A DNA stretch of 64,000 nucleotides from assembly GCA_948735595.1 (NCBI GenBank), contig CAPXSA010000008.1, positions 1 through 64,000 on the forward strand, given 5' to 3'. The notes beneath the pieces were generated by a model. The model was not told the origin of the DNA. It saw nothing but the letters and a program-made list of their open reading frames with translations, and ran no database searches. The DNA comes from an uncultured Clostridia bacterium. GTDB lineage: Bacteria > Bacillota > Clostridia > TANB77 > CAG-508. This document shows positions 1 to 8,961 of the stretch, one piece after another. Position numbers and translations under genes: made by a program. Position 1 is the first letter of the stretch. Each line of letters begins with the position of its first letter.

Positions 1-78
1 CACTATTCATTTGCTATTGCAGATGAAAGCGTAAATGGAGATTTAAGAAAAGCATTTAATAAAATAATGTATGGTTAA
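1..78 (+). CDS. C-terminal end of an unidentified protein (partial)
   Basis: An open frame runs in from the window edge and stops with TAA at 76-78. The 25 visible residues end in KAFNKIMYG. This is too short to recognise a family. The AT-rich codon use matches the native genes. The gene body lies outside the window. Confidence 0.55.
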   Translation, partial: HYSFAIADESVNGDLRKAFNKIMYG

Positions 79-132
79 TATCAAATGTGGTGTTCCCACA
101 AAAAGTTTATGCAATGAAAGTAAAATAAGATT

Positions 133-161
133 TTGACTTAACATAAAAAATATGCTATAAT
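133..161 (+). promoter_or_regulatory. Sigma-A-type promoter of the orphan gene
   Basis: TTGACT (133-138) and TATAAT (156-161) are separated by 17 bases, with a TGC extension before the -10 box. The 5' leader that follows can fold, because ATAATAG near 158-164 pairs with CTATTAT near 178-184. An Shine-Dalgarno GGAGG sits at 191-195. This makes the orphan gene a separately transcribed unit. Confidence 0.75.
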
Positions 162-204
162 AGAGGGAGCACAAACCCTATTATATTTTTGGAGGTTTTA
201 TACA

Positions 205-450
205 ATGACAGGTACTGTTAGATTACTCACGCAGGACGAGCGGAAAGCTCTTGAACCCATCGAAAAGTCTCACAGTATCACCTTTAGTGGTGGAAGCTGT
301 GTGACAGAAAATGGAAAAGATACTTTCTGGCTGAGCTTCGATGCAAGGATGGCTACCTTCGGTACTGCCCTCGGGCAGAAAGTGAAAGATGTCCTCAAGG
401 CGGACAAGCTGATCCTGAGCGGTCCTGGCTACCAAGAAGTATTGGAGTAA
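205..450 (+). CDS. Orphan 81-residue protein, GC-richer than its surroundings
   Basis: Function not recognised. The ATG at 205 has GGAGG 10 bases upstream and a near-consensus promoter, and the gene is closed by a strong hairpin, so it is a complete single-gene cassette. The protein has no obvious membrane segment or signal peptide and ends in SGPGYQEVLE. Codon use (CTG, CTC, GCC, GCG, ACC, CGG) differs sharply from the AT-rich neighbours, which suggests transfer from another lineage. It contains one in-frame CGG (codon 13) read straight through. That matters because CGG is otherwise seen here only at frameshift sites. Similar cassettes lie at 27253-27447, 51001-51762 and 51912-52577. Confidence 0.7.
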   Translation: MTGTVRLLTQDERKALEPIEKSHSITFSGGSCVTENGKDTFWLSFDARMATFGTALGQKVKDVLKADKLILSGPGYQEVLE

Positions 451-459
451 CTCCAAAAA

Positions 460-489
460 ACAACCGGTCTCTAAATGGAGGCCGGTTGT
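460..489. terminator. Bidirectional intrinsic terminator between convergent genes
   Basis: An 11-bp stem (460-470 with 479-489, one G-T wobble) closes an 8-base loop. On the minus strand it is followed by six T (complement of 455-460), so it chiefly terminates rqcH. The rqcH stop codon (471-473 on the minus strand) lies in the loop. Confidence 0.85.
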
Positions 490-2198
490 ATATTTACAGT
501 CTGATAGTTAATATAAGTTACCATTCCAGGTTTTGCTTTAGAGGGCTTTTTAACATATTTTACTAATGTATAATCAACTGGAACATTAGAAGATTGCTTT
601 GCTTTACTATAATAAGCGCTAATAGCAGCCACTCGATTAATTGTTTCTTGAGAAGGTTCTTTTTGGTTTGCTACTAAAATAACATGACTCCCTTGTATAT
701 CTTTTACATGGAACCAAAGATCGTTTTCTTTAGCTACTTTCAAAGTTAGATAATCATTTTCTTGATTATTTTTCCCCACTAAAACAGTAAAACCATCTAT
801 TTGATAAGAAAGAAAATCGTTTTGTTTTTTATTTGTTGATTTTCTATTTTGCTTATTCTTCACGCGAAATGCCTTTGTACCTTGTTTAACAGGAGTTTTT
901 CTAGAAAACAAGTTATTATCTTCCATTTCCTCATAAATGTGGTCAAGTTCTGCTATATTTTTAGTAATTTGAAGTTCATATACAATACTTTCTAGATAAT
1001 CAATTTCTTTTTCCAATTCTTTCTTTTGAACAGTCACAATAGAAATAGTATTTTTTAGTTTATGGTATTTTTTAAAATATTTTTTGGCATTGTCACTAGG
1101 AGAAAGAGTAATATCTAAAGGAATTTCAATAGGTCTATTTTGCTCATAGTAATTTTCTAATGTTACACGGTCAGTATGAGTTTCACTTAATCTATATAGG
1201 TTATTAGTCAATAGTTCACCATATAATTGGTAATCATTCATTTTAGAACATTCTTGTATCTTTTTATTTACTTCATCGGACTTTTTAGAGATTTTTTTCA
1301 ATTTTTTAGCAATAAAAGTTAATAGACTATTGCGATATTGTGTAAATTCTTCTTCTTGTTCTTTTTGGGAATAATAATCATCTAAAAAGAAATTTACGTT
1401 CAAAGAGGAATTAAGTTCAGAAGAGGAAGCTAACACATAGTCTTTCTCAAAGTCAACACAAATAACTTGCTGATTTTGCACTTTGCTAAGTAAATCTTGC
1501 AGGTAAACAAGTAAGCATTTAAAGTTTTCAAAACTAAATTCCGCTGTTATACCCAATTGGGAAATAGAATAATTTAATAAAGTCTTACTAGTGCCAGAAA
1601 AAAAGTTTAAAAAATATTCTAAAAGCGAAGAGCTTTTTAAATCAATTGGAAGACTCTCATAAAATTCTGAAACATTTGAAATCTCAGAGATCTCTAATTT
1701 ATTTAATTCAGGAGATTCATAAGGCGTATTAGGAAGAATATTCCTAATAGAACCTGAAAAAGTAGTAAAATGTTTTAAACTATCTATAATATTGCTTTCT
1801 TGATTAATCAGAATAATATTACTATGTTTTCCCATTAGTTCTACAATGAGTTTGTAAGTTACTAAATCGTTTAATTCGTTATATCCTTCTAACTCTATAA
1901 TAGCTATTCTTTCTAATCCAGGCATAGAAATAGTTTTCACTTTGAAGCCAATTAGATGCTTTCTAAGCAACATGCAAAAATTAGGAGCATGAAGAGGATT
2001 AGGCTTAGATGTAGTTGTTAAGTGCAAAGAATATAGGACAGAAACATTAAGACTTAAAGCATAATTCGTCCTGCCACAATAAATTCCTAAGATAATTTCT
2101 TCAGGAAGTGGTTGATAAATTTTTGTTATTTTTCCATTGATAAGACAAGAATTTAATTCTTGAATCACTGCTTTTAAAGTAAAACCATCAAACGCCAT
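471..2198 (-). CDS. rqcH: NFACT family protein RqcH (Rqc2 homologue)
   Basis: A 575-residue protein with the NFACT-N domain at the N-terminus (starts MAFDGFTLKAVIQELN), a central coiled coil around residues 290-420 rich in Lys and Glu, and a C-terminal NFACT-R domain with LWFHVKDIQGSHV and KPSKAKPGMVTY. The family binds obstructed 50S subunits and recruits tRNA-Ala to add C-terminal alanine tails in ribosome quality control; older names are FbpA or fibronectin-binding protein. Length is normal. It is divergent from sigH, with about 155 bases between the starts. The last codons and the stop are inside the terminator hairpin. Confidence 0.93.
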   Translation of the reverse strand: MAFDGFTLKAVIQELNSCLINGKITKIYQPLPEEIILGIYCGRTNYALSLNVSVLYSLHLTTTSKPNPLHAPNFCMLLRKHLIGFKVKTISMPGLERIAIIELEGYNELNDLVTYKLIVELMGKHSNIILINQESNIIDSLKHFTTFSGSIRNILPNTPYESPELNKLEISEISNVSEFYESLPIDLKSSSLLEYFLNFFSGTSKTLLNYSISQLGITAEFSFENFKCLLVYLQDLLSKVQNQQVICVDFEKDYVLASSSELNSSLNVNFFLDDYYSQKEQEEEFTQYRNSLLTFIAKKLKKISKKSDEVNKKIQECSKMNDYQLYGELLTNNLYRLSETHTDRVTLENYYEQNRPIEIPLDITLSPSDNAKKYFKKYHKLKNTISIVTVQKKELEKEIDYLESIVYELQITKNIAELDHIYEEMEDNNLFSRKTPVKQGTKAFRVKNKQNRKSTNKKQNDFLSYQIDGFTVLVGKNNQENDYLTLKVAKENDLWFHVKDIQGSHVILVANQKEPSQETINRVAAISAYYSKAKQSSNVPVDYTLVKYVKKPSKAKPGMVTYINYQTVNIQPASI

Positions 2199-2282
2199 AG
2201 TTTTATATAATTCCTTTCTTCTATAAGAATGGCAAAATCATATCACATTATACAGAATTTTTCAAATTTTGCGAGTATTCTA

Positions 2283-2312
2283 TTGACGAAAAGAAACTAC
2301 TAAGGTTATAAT
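2283..2312 (+). promoter_or_regulatory. Promoter of sigH
   Basis: TTGACG (2283-2288), an 18-base spacer, then TATAAT (2307-2312). The Shine-Dalgarno AGGAGG at 2338-2343 precedes the ATG at 2355. Confidence 0.7.
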
Positions 2313-2354
2313 ACAGATAATATGGCTATACAACATAGGAGGTAACTTGATTTC

Positions 2355-3005
2355 ATGAGCAAGGCAGATGTATTTTACTCTTCAGACTATAATTTTTCTA
2401 AAATCACAGATGAAGACTTAATAGAAATGATTAAGTCTGATAATAAGTTTGCTTTAGAGCACTTGATCAATCGTTATAAAGACCTTGTTAATATTAAAGT
2501 AAGCAAATACTATATTGTTGGAGCAGAAAGAGAAGATATTATACAAGAAGGATTAATTGGGTTATACAAAGCGATAAAATCCTATCAAGCAGATAAGCAA
2601 AATTCCTTTAAAAGTTTTGCTAGTATTTGTATTGAAAGACAATTGATTACAGCAATTAAAACATCAAACAGGCAAAAACATATGCCTTTAAATTCTTATG
2701 TATCGTTAAACAAAGACGCTTATGAAAACGATGATGATGGTAGCCATGCAGATTTAATGGGAATTTTAGATGCTAATATTATAGAAGATCCACTTGACAT
2801 GATTACAAAAAAAGAGTATTATCAATTGGTAGAAAATACAATTGATAAATCCTTAAGTAGCTTTGAAAAAAAAGTTCTAAATTGCTATATTCAAGGGGAG
2901 AGTTATGGTGAAATTGCACAAAGGTTAGAGGCACCAGTAAAGTCTATTGATAATGCAATACAAAGAATTAGAAAAAAAGCGATAAAAGGGATGCAAAATG
3001 AATAA
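2355..3005 (+). CDS. sigH: RNA polymerase sigma factor, SigH (Spo0H) type
   Basis: A 216-residue sigma-70 family protein. Region 2 contains EDIIQEGLIGLYKAIKSY (core binding and -10 recognition). Region 4 contains SSFEKKVLNCYIQGESYGEIAQRL followed by the helix-turn-helix KSIDNAIQRIRKKA. There is no region 1, as expected for SigH. In Bacillus and Clostridia SigH drives the transition to stationary phase and early sporulation. The strong SD fixes the ATG. The gene sits between rqcH and tRNA-Thr, and I see no terminator between it and the tRNA. Whether this organism sporulates cannot be judged from this window. Confidence 0.92.
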   Translation: MSKADVFYSSDYNFSKITDEDLIEMIKSDNKFALEHLINRYKDLVNIKVSKYYIVGAEREDIIQEGLIGLYKAIKSYQADKQNSFKSFASICIERQLITAIKTSNRQKHMPLNSYVSLNKDAYENDDDGSHADLMGILDANIIEDPLDMITKKEYYQLVENTIDKSLSSFEKKVLNCYIQGESYGEIAQRLEAPVKSIDNAIQRIRKKAIKGMQNE

Positions 3006-3044
3006 AATAATAAAATGTCAAGAAATTTTTTCTTGACAACACAT

Positions 3045-3120
3045 GCTTCTATAGCTCAGTAGGTAGAGCGCAGCCATGGTAAGGCTGAGGTCGCCGGTTC
3101 GATTCCGGCTGGAAGCTCCA
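3045..3120 (+). tRNA. tRNA-Thr (anticodon GGT)
   Basis: A 76-nt cloverleaf. The acceptor stem is GCTTCTA with TGGAAGC. The anticodon loop ATGGTAA is closed by CAGCC and GGCTG, giving anticodon GGT (reads ACC and ACT). The T loop is GGTTCGATTCC, the discriminator is T and the CCA is encoded. It is probably cotranscribed with sigH. Confidence 0.96.
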
Positions 3121-3150
3121 TTTTTTTATAGAAGATAAAAGGAGTTTACA

Positions 3151-4290
3151 ATGGAAAAACTTAAGAAAATAAAATTAAGTAATCAAATGAAATGGATGAT
3201 ATTAGTAGGCGTAATATTAGTTACTTTTGCAATACTTTCAGTAGGACACATTATTGATTATACGAAAGCAGCATCAGCTATGGCAAAAACAGATACTCCA
3301 CAAAATGAAGTACCAGAAGAAGTAATAGAACAAGCTAATTTAGTAGATACGTCAAAACTATCAGCAGAAGAACTTAAAAAATTAAATGAAGAAGAGTTAA
3401 AAAAGGCTGAGGAAAAAAAGAAACAAGAAGAAGAAGAGAAAAATAACAAAACTACTAATAAAACAGCAAAGCCAGTTCAAAATAAGTATTATATTAAAGT
3501 AAACTATGGAGCACAAGTAGTTACTATCTATACTTATGATAAGAATGGAAAATATACTGTGCCAGTAAAGGCTTGTGTGTGCTCAACAGGTACAGCAACA
3601 CCAACGTCAGGAGTTTATGGAATAAGTTGGAAGGCTACTTGGGGTAAATTATTTGGTAATGTTTGGGGACAATATTGTACTCAAATTGTAGGGGATATTT
3701 TATTCCATTCAGTACCATATAAACAAAACCGAAAAGATACATTAGTAAGTGCTTATTATGATAGATTAGGAACGAAAAACTCTATGGGATGTATTCGTTT
3801 AACTACAATTGATGCTTTATGGATTTTCAATAACTGTGCAAGTGGAACAAAAGTAGAATTTTATTCAAGTTCTAATCCAGGACCATTAGGAAAGCCTACT
3901 GCAAAAAAAGTATCAAATGCACCAGGAAAATTAAAAAATTGGGATCCAACAGATCCAGATCCAAGTAATCCATGGAGAACTTATAAACCAAATCAAGGAG
4001 GAACACAAAAACCAAATACAAACAACAATACTAGTGGTAACACTAATACAAATACAGACACTAACACTAACACAAATACCAATACTAATACAAGTGGAGG
4101 AACAGAAAATAATACAACAGGTAACACAGAAACACCAGAGAAACCAACAGAACCTGAAAAACCAACTGACCCAACAACACCAGAAAAGCCAGAAAAACCA
4201 ACTACACCAGAGGAAGGAAATACACAAGAGAATACACAAACAAGTGGAGGGACTACAGAACTAGCTAATCCACCAGTAGCGACAAATTAA
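3151..4290 (+). CDS. Membrane-anchored L,D-transpeptidase (YkuD) with low-complexity tail
   Basis: A 379-residue protein. Residues 15-40 form a signal anchor. An acidic-basic Lys/Glu-rich linker (about 60-110) leads to a YkuD domain (about 113-245). The catalytic motif is NSMGCIRL, with the nucleophilic Cys and the conserved Arg, and FHSVPY supplies the upstream His. Residues about 270-379 form a disordered wall-spanning tail of Asn/Thr repeats and then Pro-Glu-Lys-Thr repeats. L,D-transpeptidases make 3-3 cross-links in peptidoglycan or attach proteins to it. The tail has no LPXTG. SD AAAGGAG precedes the ATG. The Met in the usual S-H-G-C position is a common variant. Confidence 0.9.
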   Translation: MEKLKKIKLSNQMKWMILVGVILVTFAILSVGHIIDYTKAASAMAKTDTPQNEVPEEVIEQANLVDTSKLSAEELKKLNEEELKKAEEKKKQEEEEKNNKTTNKTAKPVQNKYYIKVNYGAQVVTIYTYDKNGKYTVPVKACVCSTGTATPTSGVYGISWKATWGKLFGNVWGQYCTQIVGDILFHSVPYKQNRKDTLVSAYYDRLGTKNSMGCIRLTTIDALWIFNNCASGTKVEFYSSSNPGPLGKPTAKKVSNAPGKLKNWDPTDPDPSNPWRTYKPNQGGTQKPNTNNNTSGNTNTNTDTNTNTNTNTNTSGGTENNTTGNTETPEKPTEPEKPTDPTTPEKPEKPTTPEEGNTQENTQTSGGTTELANPPVATN

Positions 4291-4323
4291 AAAGTATAAA
4301 ATAATAAAGGAGAAATAGAGACT

Positions 4324-5415
4324 ATGAAAATGGGAATTGTAGGACTTCCGAATGTAGGAAAGAGTACACTATTTAATGCTATTACTAAAGCAGGCGCAGA
4401 ATGTGCTAACTATCCATTTTGTACAATAGAACCAAATGTAGGTGTAGTAGCAGTTCCAGATGAGAGACTAGAAAATTTAGCTAAAATTTATCATCCTGAA
4501 AAAATAACACCAGCAGTTATTGAATTTGTAGATATTGCAGGTTTAGTAAAAGGAGCAAGTCACGGTGAAGGGTTAGGAAATAAATTCTTATCTCATATTC
4601 GTGAAGTAGACAGTATTGTAGAAGTAGTTAGATGTTTTGAAGATACTAATATTGTTCATGTAGACGGGAGTATAGAACCAATCAGAGATATTGAAACCAT
4701 AAATTTAGAATTAGTTTTTGCTGATATTGAAACAGTAGAAAAAAGAATAGATAACGCTAAGAAAAAATTAAAAGCAGATAAAAAAGCACAAGCTGAAGTA
4801 GATGCTTTTGAAAAAATCAAACAAGCATTAGATAATGGAAAGCCAGCAAGAACAGTAGAATTAACAGAAGAAGAAATGTTATTAATAAAAGATGCTTTTT
4901 TATTAACCATGAAGCCAATTTTGTATGTGGCCAATATTTCAGAAGAACAATTAGGAAATGCTTTTGAAAATGAAAATGTGAAAAAAGTAGTAGAATATGC
5001 AAAACAAGAAAAAGCAGAAGTAATCCCACTTTGTATTAAAATAGAAGAAGAACTAGCAACTTTAGAAGGTGAAGATGAAAAAGAGATGCTAGAAGCATTG
5101 GGACTACAAGAATCAGGCTTAGATAAAGTAATTAAAGCAAGTTATGATTTATTAGGGTTAATGTCTTTCTTAACAGCAGGAGAACCAGAAGTAAGAGCAT
5201 GGACAATCAAAAAAGGAACAAAAGCACCACAAGCGGCAGGAAAAATTCATAGTGATATAGAAAGAGGATTTATTAGGGCAGAGGTTATTTCTTATGATGA
5301 TTTAATAAGAGAAGGTTCAGCTGTAGCTGTTAAGGAAAAAGGTTTAATGCGTTCAGAAGGTAAAGAATATATTATGCAAGATGGAGATGTTGTATTATTT
5401 CGATTTAATGTATAA
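4324..5415 (+). CDS. ychF: Redox/translation-associated GTPase-like ATPase YchF
   Basis: A 363-residue Obg-family P-loop protein. G1 is GLPNVGKST near residue 6, G3 is DIAGLVKGAS near 67, and a coiled insert and a C-terminal TGS-like domain (about 280-363, ending DGDVVLFRFNV) follow. YchF/OLA1 proteins prefer ATP and bind ribosomes. The length matches the family. It lies 33 bases downstream of the L,D-transpeptidase with an SD (AGGAG), probably in the same transcript. Confidence 0.96.
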   Translation: MKMGIVGLPNVGKSTLFNAITKAGAECANYPFCTIEPNVGVVAVPDERLENLAKIYHPEKITPAVIEFVDIAGLVKGASHGEGLGNKFLSHIREVDSIVEVVRCFEDTNIVHVDGSIEPIRDIETINLELVFADIETVEKRIDNAKKKLKADKKAQAEVDAFEKIKQALDNGKPARTVELTEEEMLLIKDAFLLTMKPILYVANISEEQLGNAFENENVKKVVEYAKQEKAEVIPLCIKIEEELATLEGEDEKEMLEALGLQESGLDKVIKASYDLLGLMSFLTAGEPEVRAWTIKKGTKAPQAAGKIHSDIERGFIRAEVISYDDLIREGSAVAVKEKGLMRSEGKEYIMQDGDVVLFRFNV

Positions 5416-5588
5416 AGTAAAAAGTTTTTAAAAAAAAATGTCGAAAAAATCATAAAAAATGCTTGACTATTTAAAAATGCAAGTATACAATATGAGTGAA
5501 AATAAGAAAGAAAAAAATCAGTATATTTTTTAAAAAATTACAAATACTACTGATAGAAACTTCGAAAGAAAAAAGGAGAATGAGAATC

Positions 5589-5927
5589 ATGAAAAATAAG
5601 AAATTAATAATTGTATTTATGCTAGTAATTACTTTTTTAGCATTAATGGTTACTTTTACAAAGGCTACTGATGATGTAGGACAAACACCATCAATAGATA
5701 CTGGTAATAAGCCAAGTCTACCAGTTATAGACAATAATACGCCAGCACCAGTTACTAATAACAATGTTGAGCCTGTAACCAATAATACTACAAATGGAAC
5801 AAGTCAAAATACTTTGCCACAAACAGGTGTAGCAGGTGATACAGCATTATTTGTATTTATTGGCGTTTGTGTAGTTTCAGCAGTGTACGCATATTTTAGA
5901 ATTAGAAAATATAACAATATTCATTAA
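5589..5927 (+). CDS. Small LPXTG cell-wall-anchored protein
   Basis: A 112-residue secreted protein. An N-terminal signal peptide (MKNKKLIIVFMLVITF) is followed by a short Thr/Asn/Pro-rich linker, the sortase motif LPQTG, a hydrophobic segment of about 20 residues, and a basic tail RIRKYNN. I chose the ATG at 5589 because AGGAG (5574-5578) lies 10 bases upstream; the in-frame ATG at 5580 is too close. There is no globular domain, so the mature protein is only a wall-linked stalk of about 50 residues. The facing sortase gene is its likely processing enzyme. Confidence 0.85.
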   Translation: MKNKKLIIVFMLVITFLALMVTFTKATDDVGQTPSIDTGNKPSLPVIDNNTPAPVTNNNVEPVTNNTTNGTSQNTLPQTGVAGDTALFVFIGVCVVSAVYAYFRIRKYNNIH

Positions 5928-5941
5928 TAATGAAAAATAAA

Positions 5942-5975
5942 GAATGTTAACCAATAAAAGGTTAACATTCTTTTG
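5942..5975. terminator. Bidirectional terminator between the LPXTG gene and the sortase gene
   Basis: A perfect 11-bp stem (5942-5952 with 5960-5970) closes a 7-base loop, with A-run and T-run flanks on both sides. It can end both convergent transcripts. Confidence 0.88.
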
Positions 5976-5989
5976 CATTTTAGAGAAAA

Positions 5990-6766
5990 TTACTTTTTGA
6001 TTTTTGCTTGAATCACAATTCTTTTATTCTGATTAGAATTGTCACAAGTAAGCAAAGTTACCACTTTTTTGTTTCCAATATTTTGATTAGTACAAGATAA
6101 GTCGTTTGCATCAACTTCAAACTTTTTAGAAATTGTATAAACATTTTTATCTCCAGATAAACCATAGATTTCAATAGTATCTCCAATAGATAATTCATTT
6201 AACCTTCCAAAAAATCGATTATCTAAATAGTTATGCCCAGCAATGCATAAATTACCTACTTCATTTGGCATTGGACCATTAAAACGACAAAGTGAAATTC
6301 TAAGAAGTTCATCATTGCTTTCAGACAAAATAGGATAATTCAAATCGATTTTATCAATTTTGATCATACCAATAACAAATGGATTTTGTACTAACATATT
6401 AGAATTTAAATTGCTAGCTTCATAATAAGGTGAATTAGAGTAAAGTGTAGTTAATTGATAATTATCCAAAAGTTCTTTTGATACTTTTTCTTTTTGTCGA
6501 TATTGGTTCATTTTCCAAATGAAAAAGAAAAGGAATATAAAGGCAATAGCGGTAGAAAAAGCAAATTGCAATTGATATTTTTTCTTCTTGATAAAGTTTT
6601 TACACTTTTGAATTTTAGAAAGATTAGTGATAGTAAAATTTCCACCATAAGGAATTTCAGTAATTTCATTACTGAATTCAATACGAAATTTTTTGTTTTT
6701 ACGCTTGATTTTGTGAGATAGGGTTTGATTTTGTCTTAAACTTTCTTCAATAATTTGATTAGCCAT
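5990..6766 (-). CDS. Sortase with an extended cytoplasmic N-terminus
   Basis: A 258-residue protein. A basic cytoplasmic region of about 80 residues precedes one membrane segment (about 88-105). The C-terminal sortase domain carries CIAGHNY (catalytic His), TLLTCD (catalytic Cys) and NKRIVIQAK (catalytic Arg). The class looks D-like or A-like; I cannot settle it. Sortases cleave LPXTG between Thr and Gly and link the protein to the cell wall precursor. It is convergent with the LPXTG gene and probably acts on it. The long cytoplasmic extension is unusual, since most sortases have under 20 residues before the membrane segment. Confidence 0.88.
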   Translation of the reverse strand: MANQIIEESLRQNQTLSHKIKRKNKKFRIEFSNEITEIPYGGNFTITNLSKIQKCKNFIKKKKYQLQFAFSTAIAFIFLFFFIWKMNQYRQKEKVSKELLDNYQLTTLYSNSPYYEASNLNSNMLVQNPFVIGMIKIDKIDLNYPILSESNDELLRISLCRFNGPMPNEVGNLCIAGHNYLDNRFFGRLNELSIGDTIEIYGLSGDKNVYTISKKFEVDANDLSCTNQNIGNKKVVTLLTCDNSNQNKRIVIQAKIKK

Positions 6767-6923
6767 TTTCGTTTTCCTTTTCTAACAATGCTTTTTTATA
6801 TAGTTTGAACAAAAACTTTAAAAAATATACTTTTGTGAAATATGAAATTTTTTTCAAAAAAGAGGTGTCAAAACTAATAATGTATGATAGAATAAGGAAA
6901 AATGAAAAAGGAGTGTGTGCGAA

Positions 6924-7634
6924 TTGCCAGAATTAAAGTATAAAAGGGTTTTACTAAAATTAAGTGGAGAAGCACTAGCAGGAGAAAAAAAGCATGGAAT
7001 CAATGAAGAAACAATGGGAGAAATTTGTGACCAAATTAAAAAGTTAGTAGAAATGGGAGCAGAAATAGCAATTGTAGTGGGTGGAGGAAACTTCTGGAGA
7101 GGTAGAAACGGGAAAGAAATGGAAAGAACCACATCAGACTATATGGGAATGCTTGCTACTTCTATGAATGGATTGGCATTGCAAGATGCTTTAGAGGCAA
7201 GAGGGGTTTATTCAAGATTACAAACTGCTATTGAAATGAGGGAAATAGCAGAACCATTTATCCAAAGAAAGGCAATTAAACATTTACAAAAAGGAAGAGT
7301 TGTGATATTTGCTTGTGGAACAGGTCACCCATATTTCACAACAGATACAACAGCAGCATTAAGAGCAGTGGAAGTTGGAGCAGAAGCTATATTGGTTGGT
7401 AAAACAATTGATGCAGTTTATTCCGATGATCCAAAGATTAATCCAAATGCAGAAAGATATGACCATATTACTTATTTAGATATTTTATCGAAGGATTTAA
7501 AAGTAATGGACTCTACAGCAACAGCATTGTGTAGAGATAACAAAATACCACTTATTGTATTTGGTATTGCAGACCCTCAAAATATGGTGAAAATAATTCA
7601 AGGTGAGAAAATAGGGACATTAGTAACTGATTAA
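6924..7634 (+). CDS. pyrH: UMP kinase
   Basis: A 236-residue amino-acid-kinase-fold protein. It has [12 protein letters not shown] at the N-terminus, the nucleotide-binding GGGNFWRGR, and [12 protein letters not shown]. It phosphorylates UMP to UDP and is usually hexameric and regulated by GTP and UTP. I place the start at TTG 6924 ([11 protein letters not shown]), because AGGAG ends at 6913 and is too close to the GTG at 6915. It is the first gene of the pyrH-frr-uppS-cdsA-rseP run. Confidence 0.94.
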   Translation: MPELKYKRVLLKLSGEALAGEKKHGINEETMGEICDQIKKLVEMGAEIAIVVGGGNFWRGRNGKEMERTTSDYMGMLATSMNGLALQDALEARGVYSRLQTAIEMREIAEPFIQRKAIKHLQKGRVVIFACGTGHPYFTTDTTAALRAVEVGAEAILVGKTIDAVYSDDPKINPNAERYDHITYLDILSKDLKVMDSTATALCRDNKIPLIVFGIADPQNMVKIIQGEKIGTLVTD

Positions 7635-7662
7635 TAAATTAAAAATAAAGGAGACTAAAACA

Positions 7663-8208
7663 ATGAATAATGTATTTGAAGAAAAAATGAATAAAACAAT
7701 TAGTGTATTTCAAGAAAATTTAGCAGAGGTAAGAGCAGGACGTGCAAACCCAGCAATTTTAAACAAGATTTCAGTAGACTATTATGGAGTACCAACTCCA
7801 ATTAATCAAGTAGCAGGTATTTCAGTACCAGAAGCTAGAATGATATTAATTCAACCATGGGATATTAATTTATTAAAAGAAATCGAAAAAGAAATTTTAA
7901 AATCTGATATAGGAATTAATCCAAATAATGATGGAAAAGTCATAAGATTAAACTTTCCTGAATTAAATGAAGAGAGAAGAAAAGAATTGGTAAAAGATAT
8001 TAGAAAAACAGCAGAAGAAGCAAAAGTAGCAATCCGTTCTATTAGAAGGGATGCTATTGATGAAGCAAAAGAAATGCAAAAGAAATCAGAAATTACAGAA
8101 GATGATTTAAAAAATGAAGAAGACCAAATTCAAAAATTAACAGACAAAAAGATAGAAGAAATAGATAGCCTTTTAGCGGCAAAAGAAAAGGAGATAATGA
8201 CAATATAA
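7663..8208 (+). CDS. frr: Ribosome recycling factor
   Basis: A 181-residue protein with the RRF signature: [21 protein letters not shown], then [29 protein letters not shown], and a C-terminal helical bundle. It splits post-termination ribosomes together with EF-G. SD AAGGAG precedes the ATG. Its TAA overlaps the ATG of uppS by one base. Confidence 0.97.
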   Translation: MNNVFEEKMNKTISVFQENLAEVRAGRANPAILNKISVDYYGVPTPINQVAGISVPEARMILIQPWDINLLKEIEKEILKSDIGINPNNDGKVIRLNFPELNEERRKELVKDIRKTAEEAKVAIRSIRRDAIDEAKEMQKKSEITEDDLKNEEDQIQKLTDKKIEEIDSLLAAKEKEIMTI

Positions 8209-8915
8209 TGGGAGAAAAGATGTTACCAAAGCATATTGCTATTATAATGGATGGAAACCGTAGATGGGCAAAAGAAAGAAATATAGAGACAAGACTTGGA
8301 CATAAAGAAGGAGCAGAGACCTTAAAGAAAATAGCAAAATATGCGAATAAAATTGGAATTCAATATCTAACAGTATATGCATTTTCAACAGAAAATTGGA
8401 AAAGAACGAAAGAAGAAGTAGGCGCTTTAATGGGCTTACTTCAAATGTATGTTAACGATTTTCTAAATGATAAAGAGTTGGAAAACATTAAAATTAATGT
8501 ACTAGGAGATGTTTCAAAACTAGAACCAGGACTTCAAAAAAGTATTCAAAAAGCAATTGATAGAACAAAGGACTATACAGGAATGACTTTAAATGTTGCT
8601 TTTAATTATGGTGGAAGAGATGAAATTACAAAAGCAGTACAAAAAATTGCAAACAAAGTACAAAGTCAAGAAATAACAATTCAAGATATTGATGAGCAAT
8701 ATGTGTCAGATAATTTATATACGCAAGGTCAATTAGAGCCAGACTTATTAATTAGAACAGGTGGAGAACAAAGAGTTAGCAACTTTTTGCTTTGGCAATT
8801 AGCGTATACAGAATTTTTATTTATTGATAAATATTGGCCAGACTTTTCAGCAGAAGATTTAGATGAAGCAATTGAAGCATTTGAACAAAGAAATCGTAAA
8901 TTTGGTGCAAAGTAG
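8208..8915 (+). CDS. uppS: Undecaprenyl diphosphate synthase (cis-prenyltransferase)
   Basis: A 235-residue protein with HIAIIMDGNRRWAKERN (catalytic Asp), TVYAFSTENWKR and LLIRTGGEQRVSNFLLWQ. It makes the C55 lipid carrier for peptidoglycan and teichoic acid synthesis. Translation is coupled to frr (TAATG overlap). An in-frame ATG shortly after the first may be the true start. Confidence 0.96.
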   Translation: MGEKMLPKHIAIIMDGNRRWAKERNIETRLGHKEGAETLKKIAKYANKIGIQYLTVYAFSTENWKRTKEEVGALMGLLQMYVNDFLNDKELENIKINVLGDVSKLEPGLQKSIQKAIDRTKDYTGMTLNVAFNYGGRDEITKAVQKIANKVQSQEITIQDIDEQYVSDNLYTQGQLEPDLLIRTGGEQRVSNFLLWQLAYTEFLFIDKYWPDFSAEDLDEAIEAFEQRNRKFGAK

Positions 8916-8961
8916 AAGAAATGGATAAAGTAAAAGGCAAAGGAAGGAATTACAAAAAAAT

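Noticed and set aside
3033..3038. TTGACA directly before tRNA-Thr as a -35 box
   Set aside because: Only about 7 bases separate it from the tRNA 5' end, so no -10 box fits.
3931..4239. Minus-strand frame of 102 codons opposite the L,D-transpeptidase tail
   Set aside because: Low-complexity Thr/Asn/Pro repeats on the plus strand create an empty Cys/Trp/Phe-rich mirror frame with no SD or family signal.
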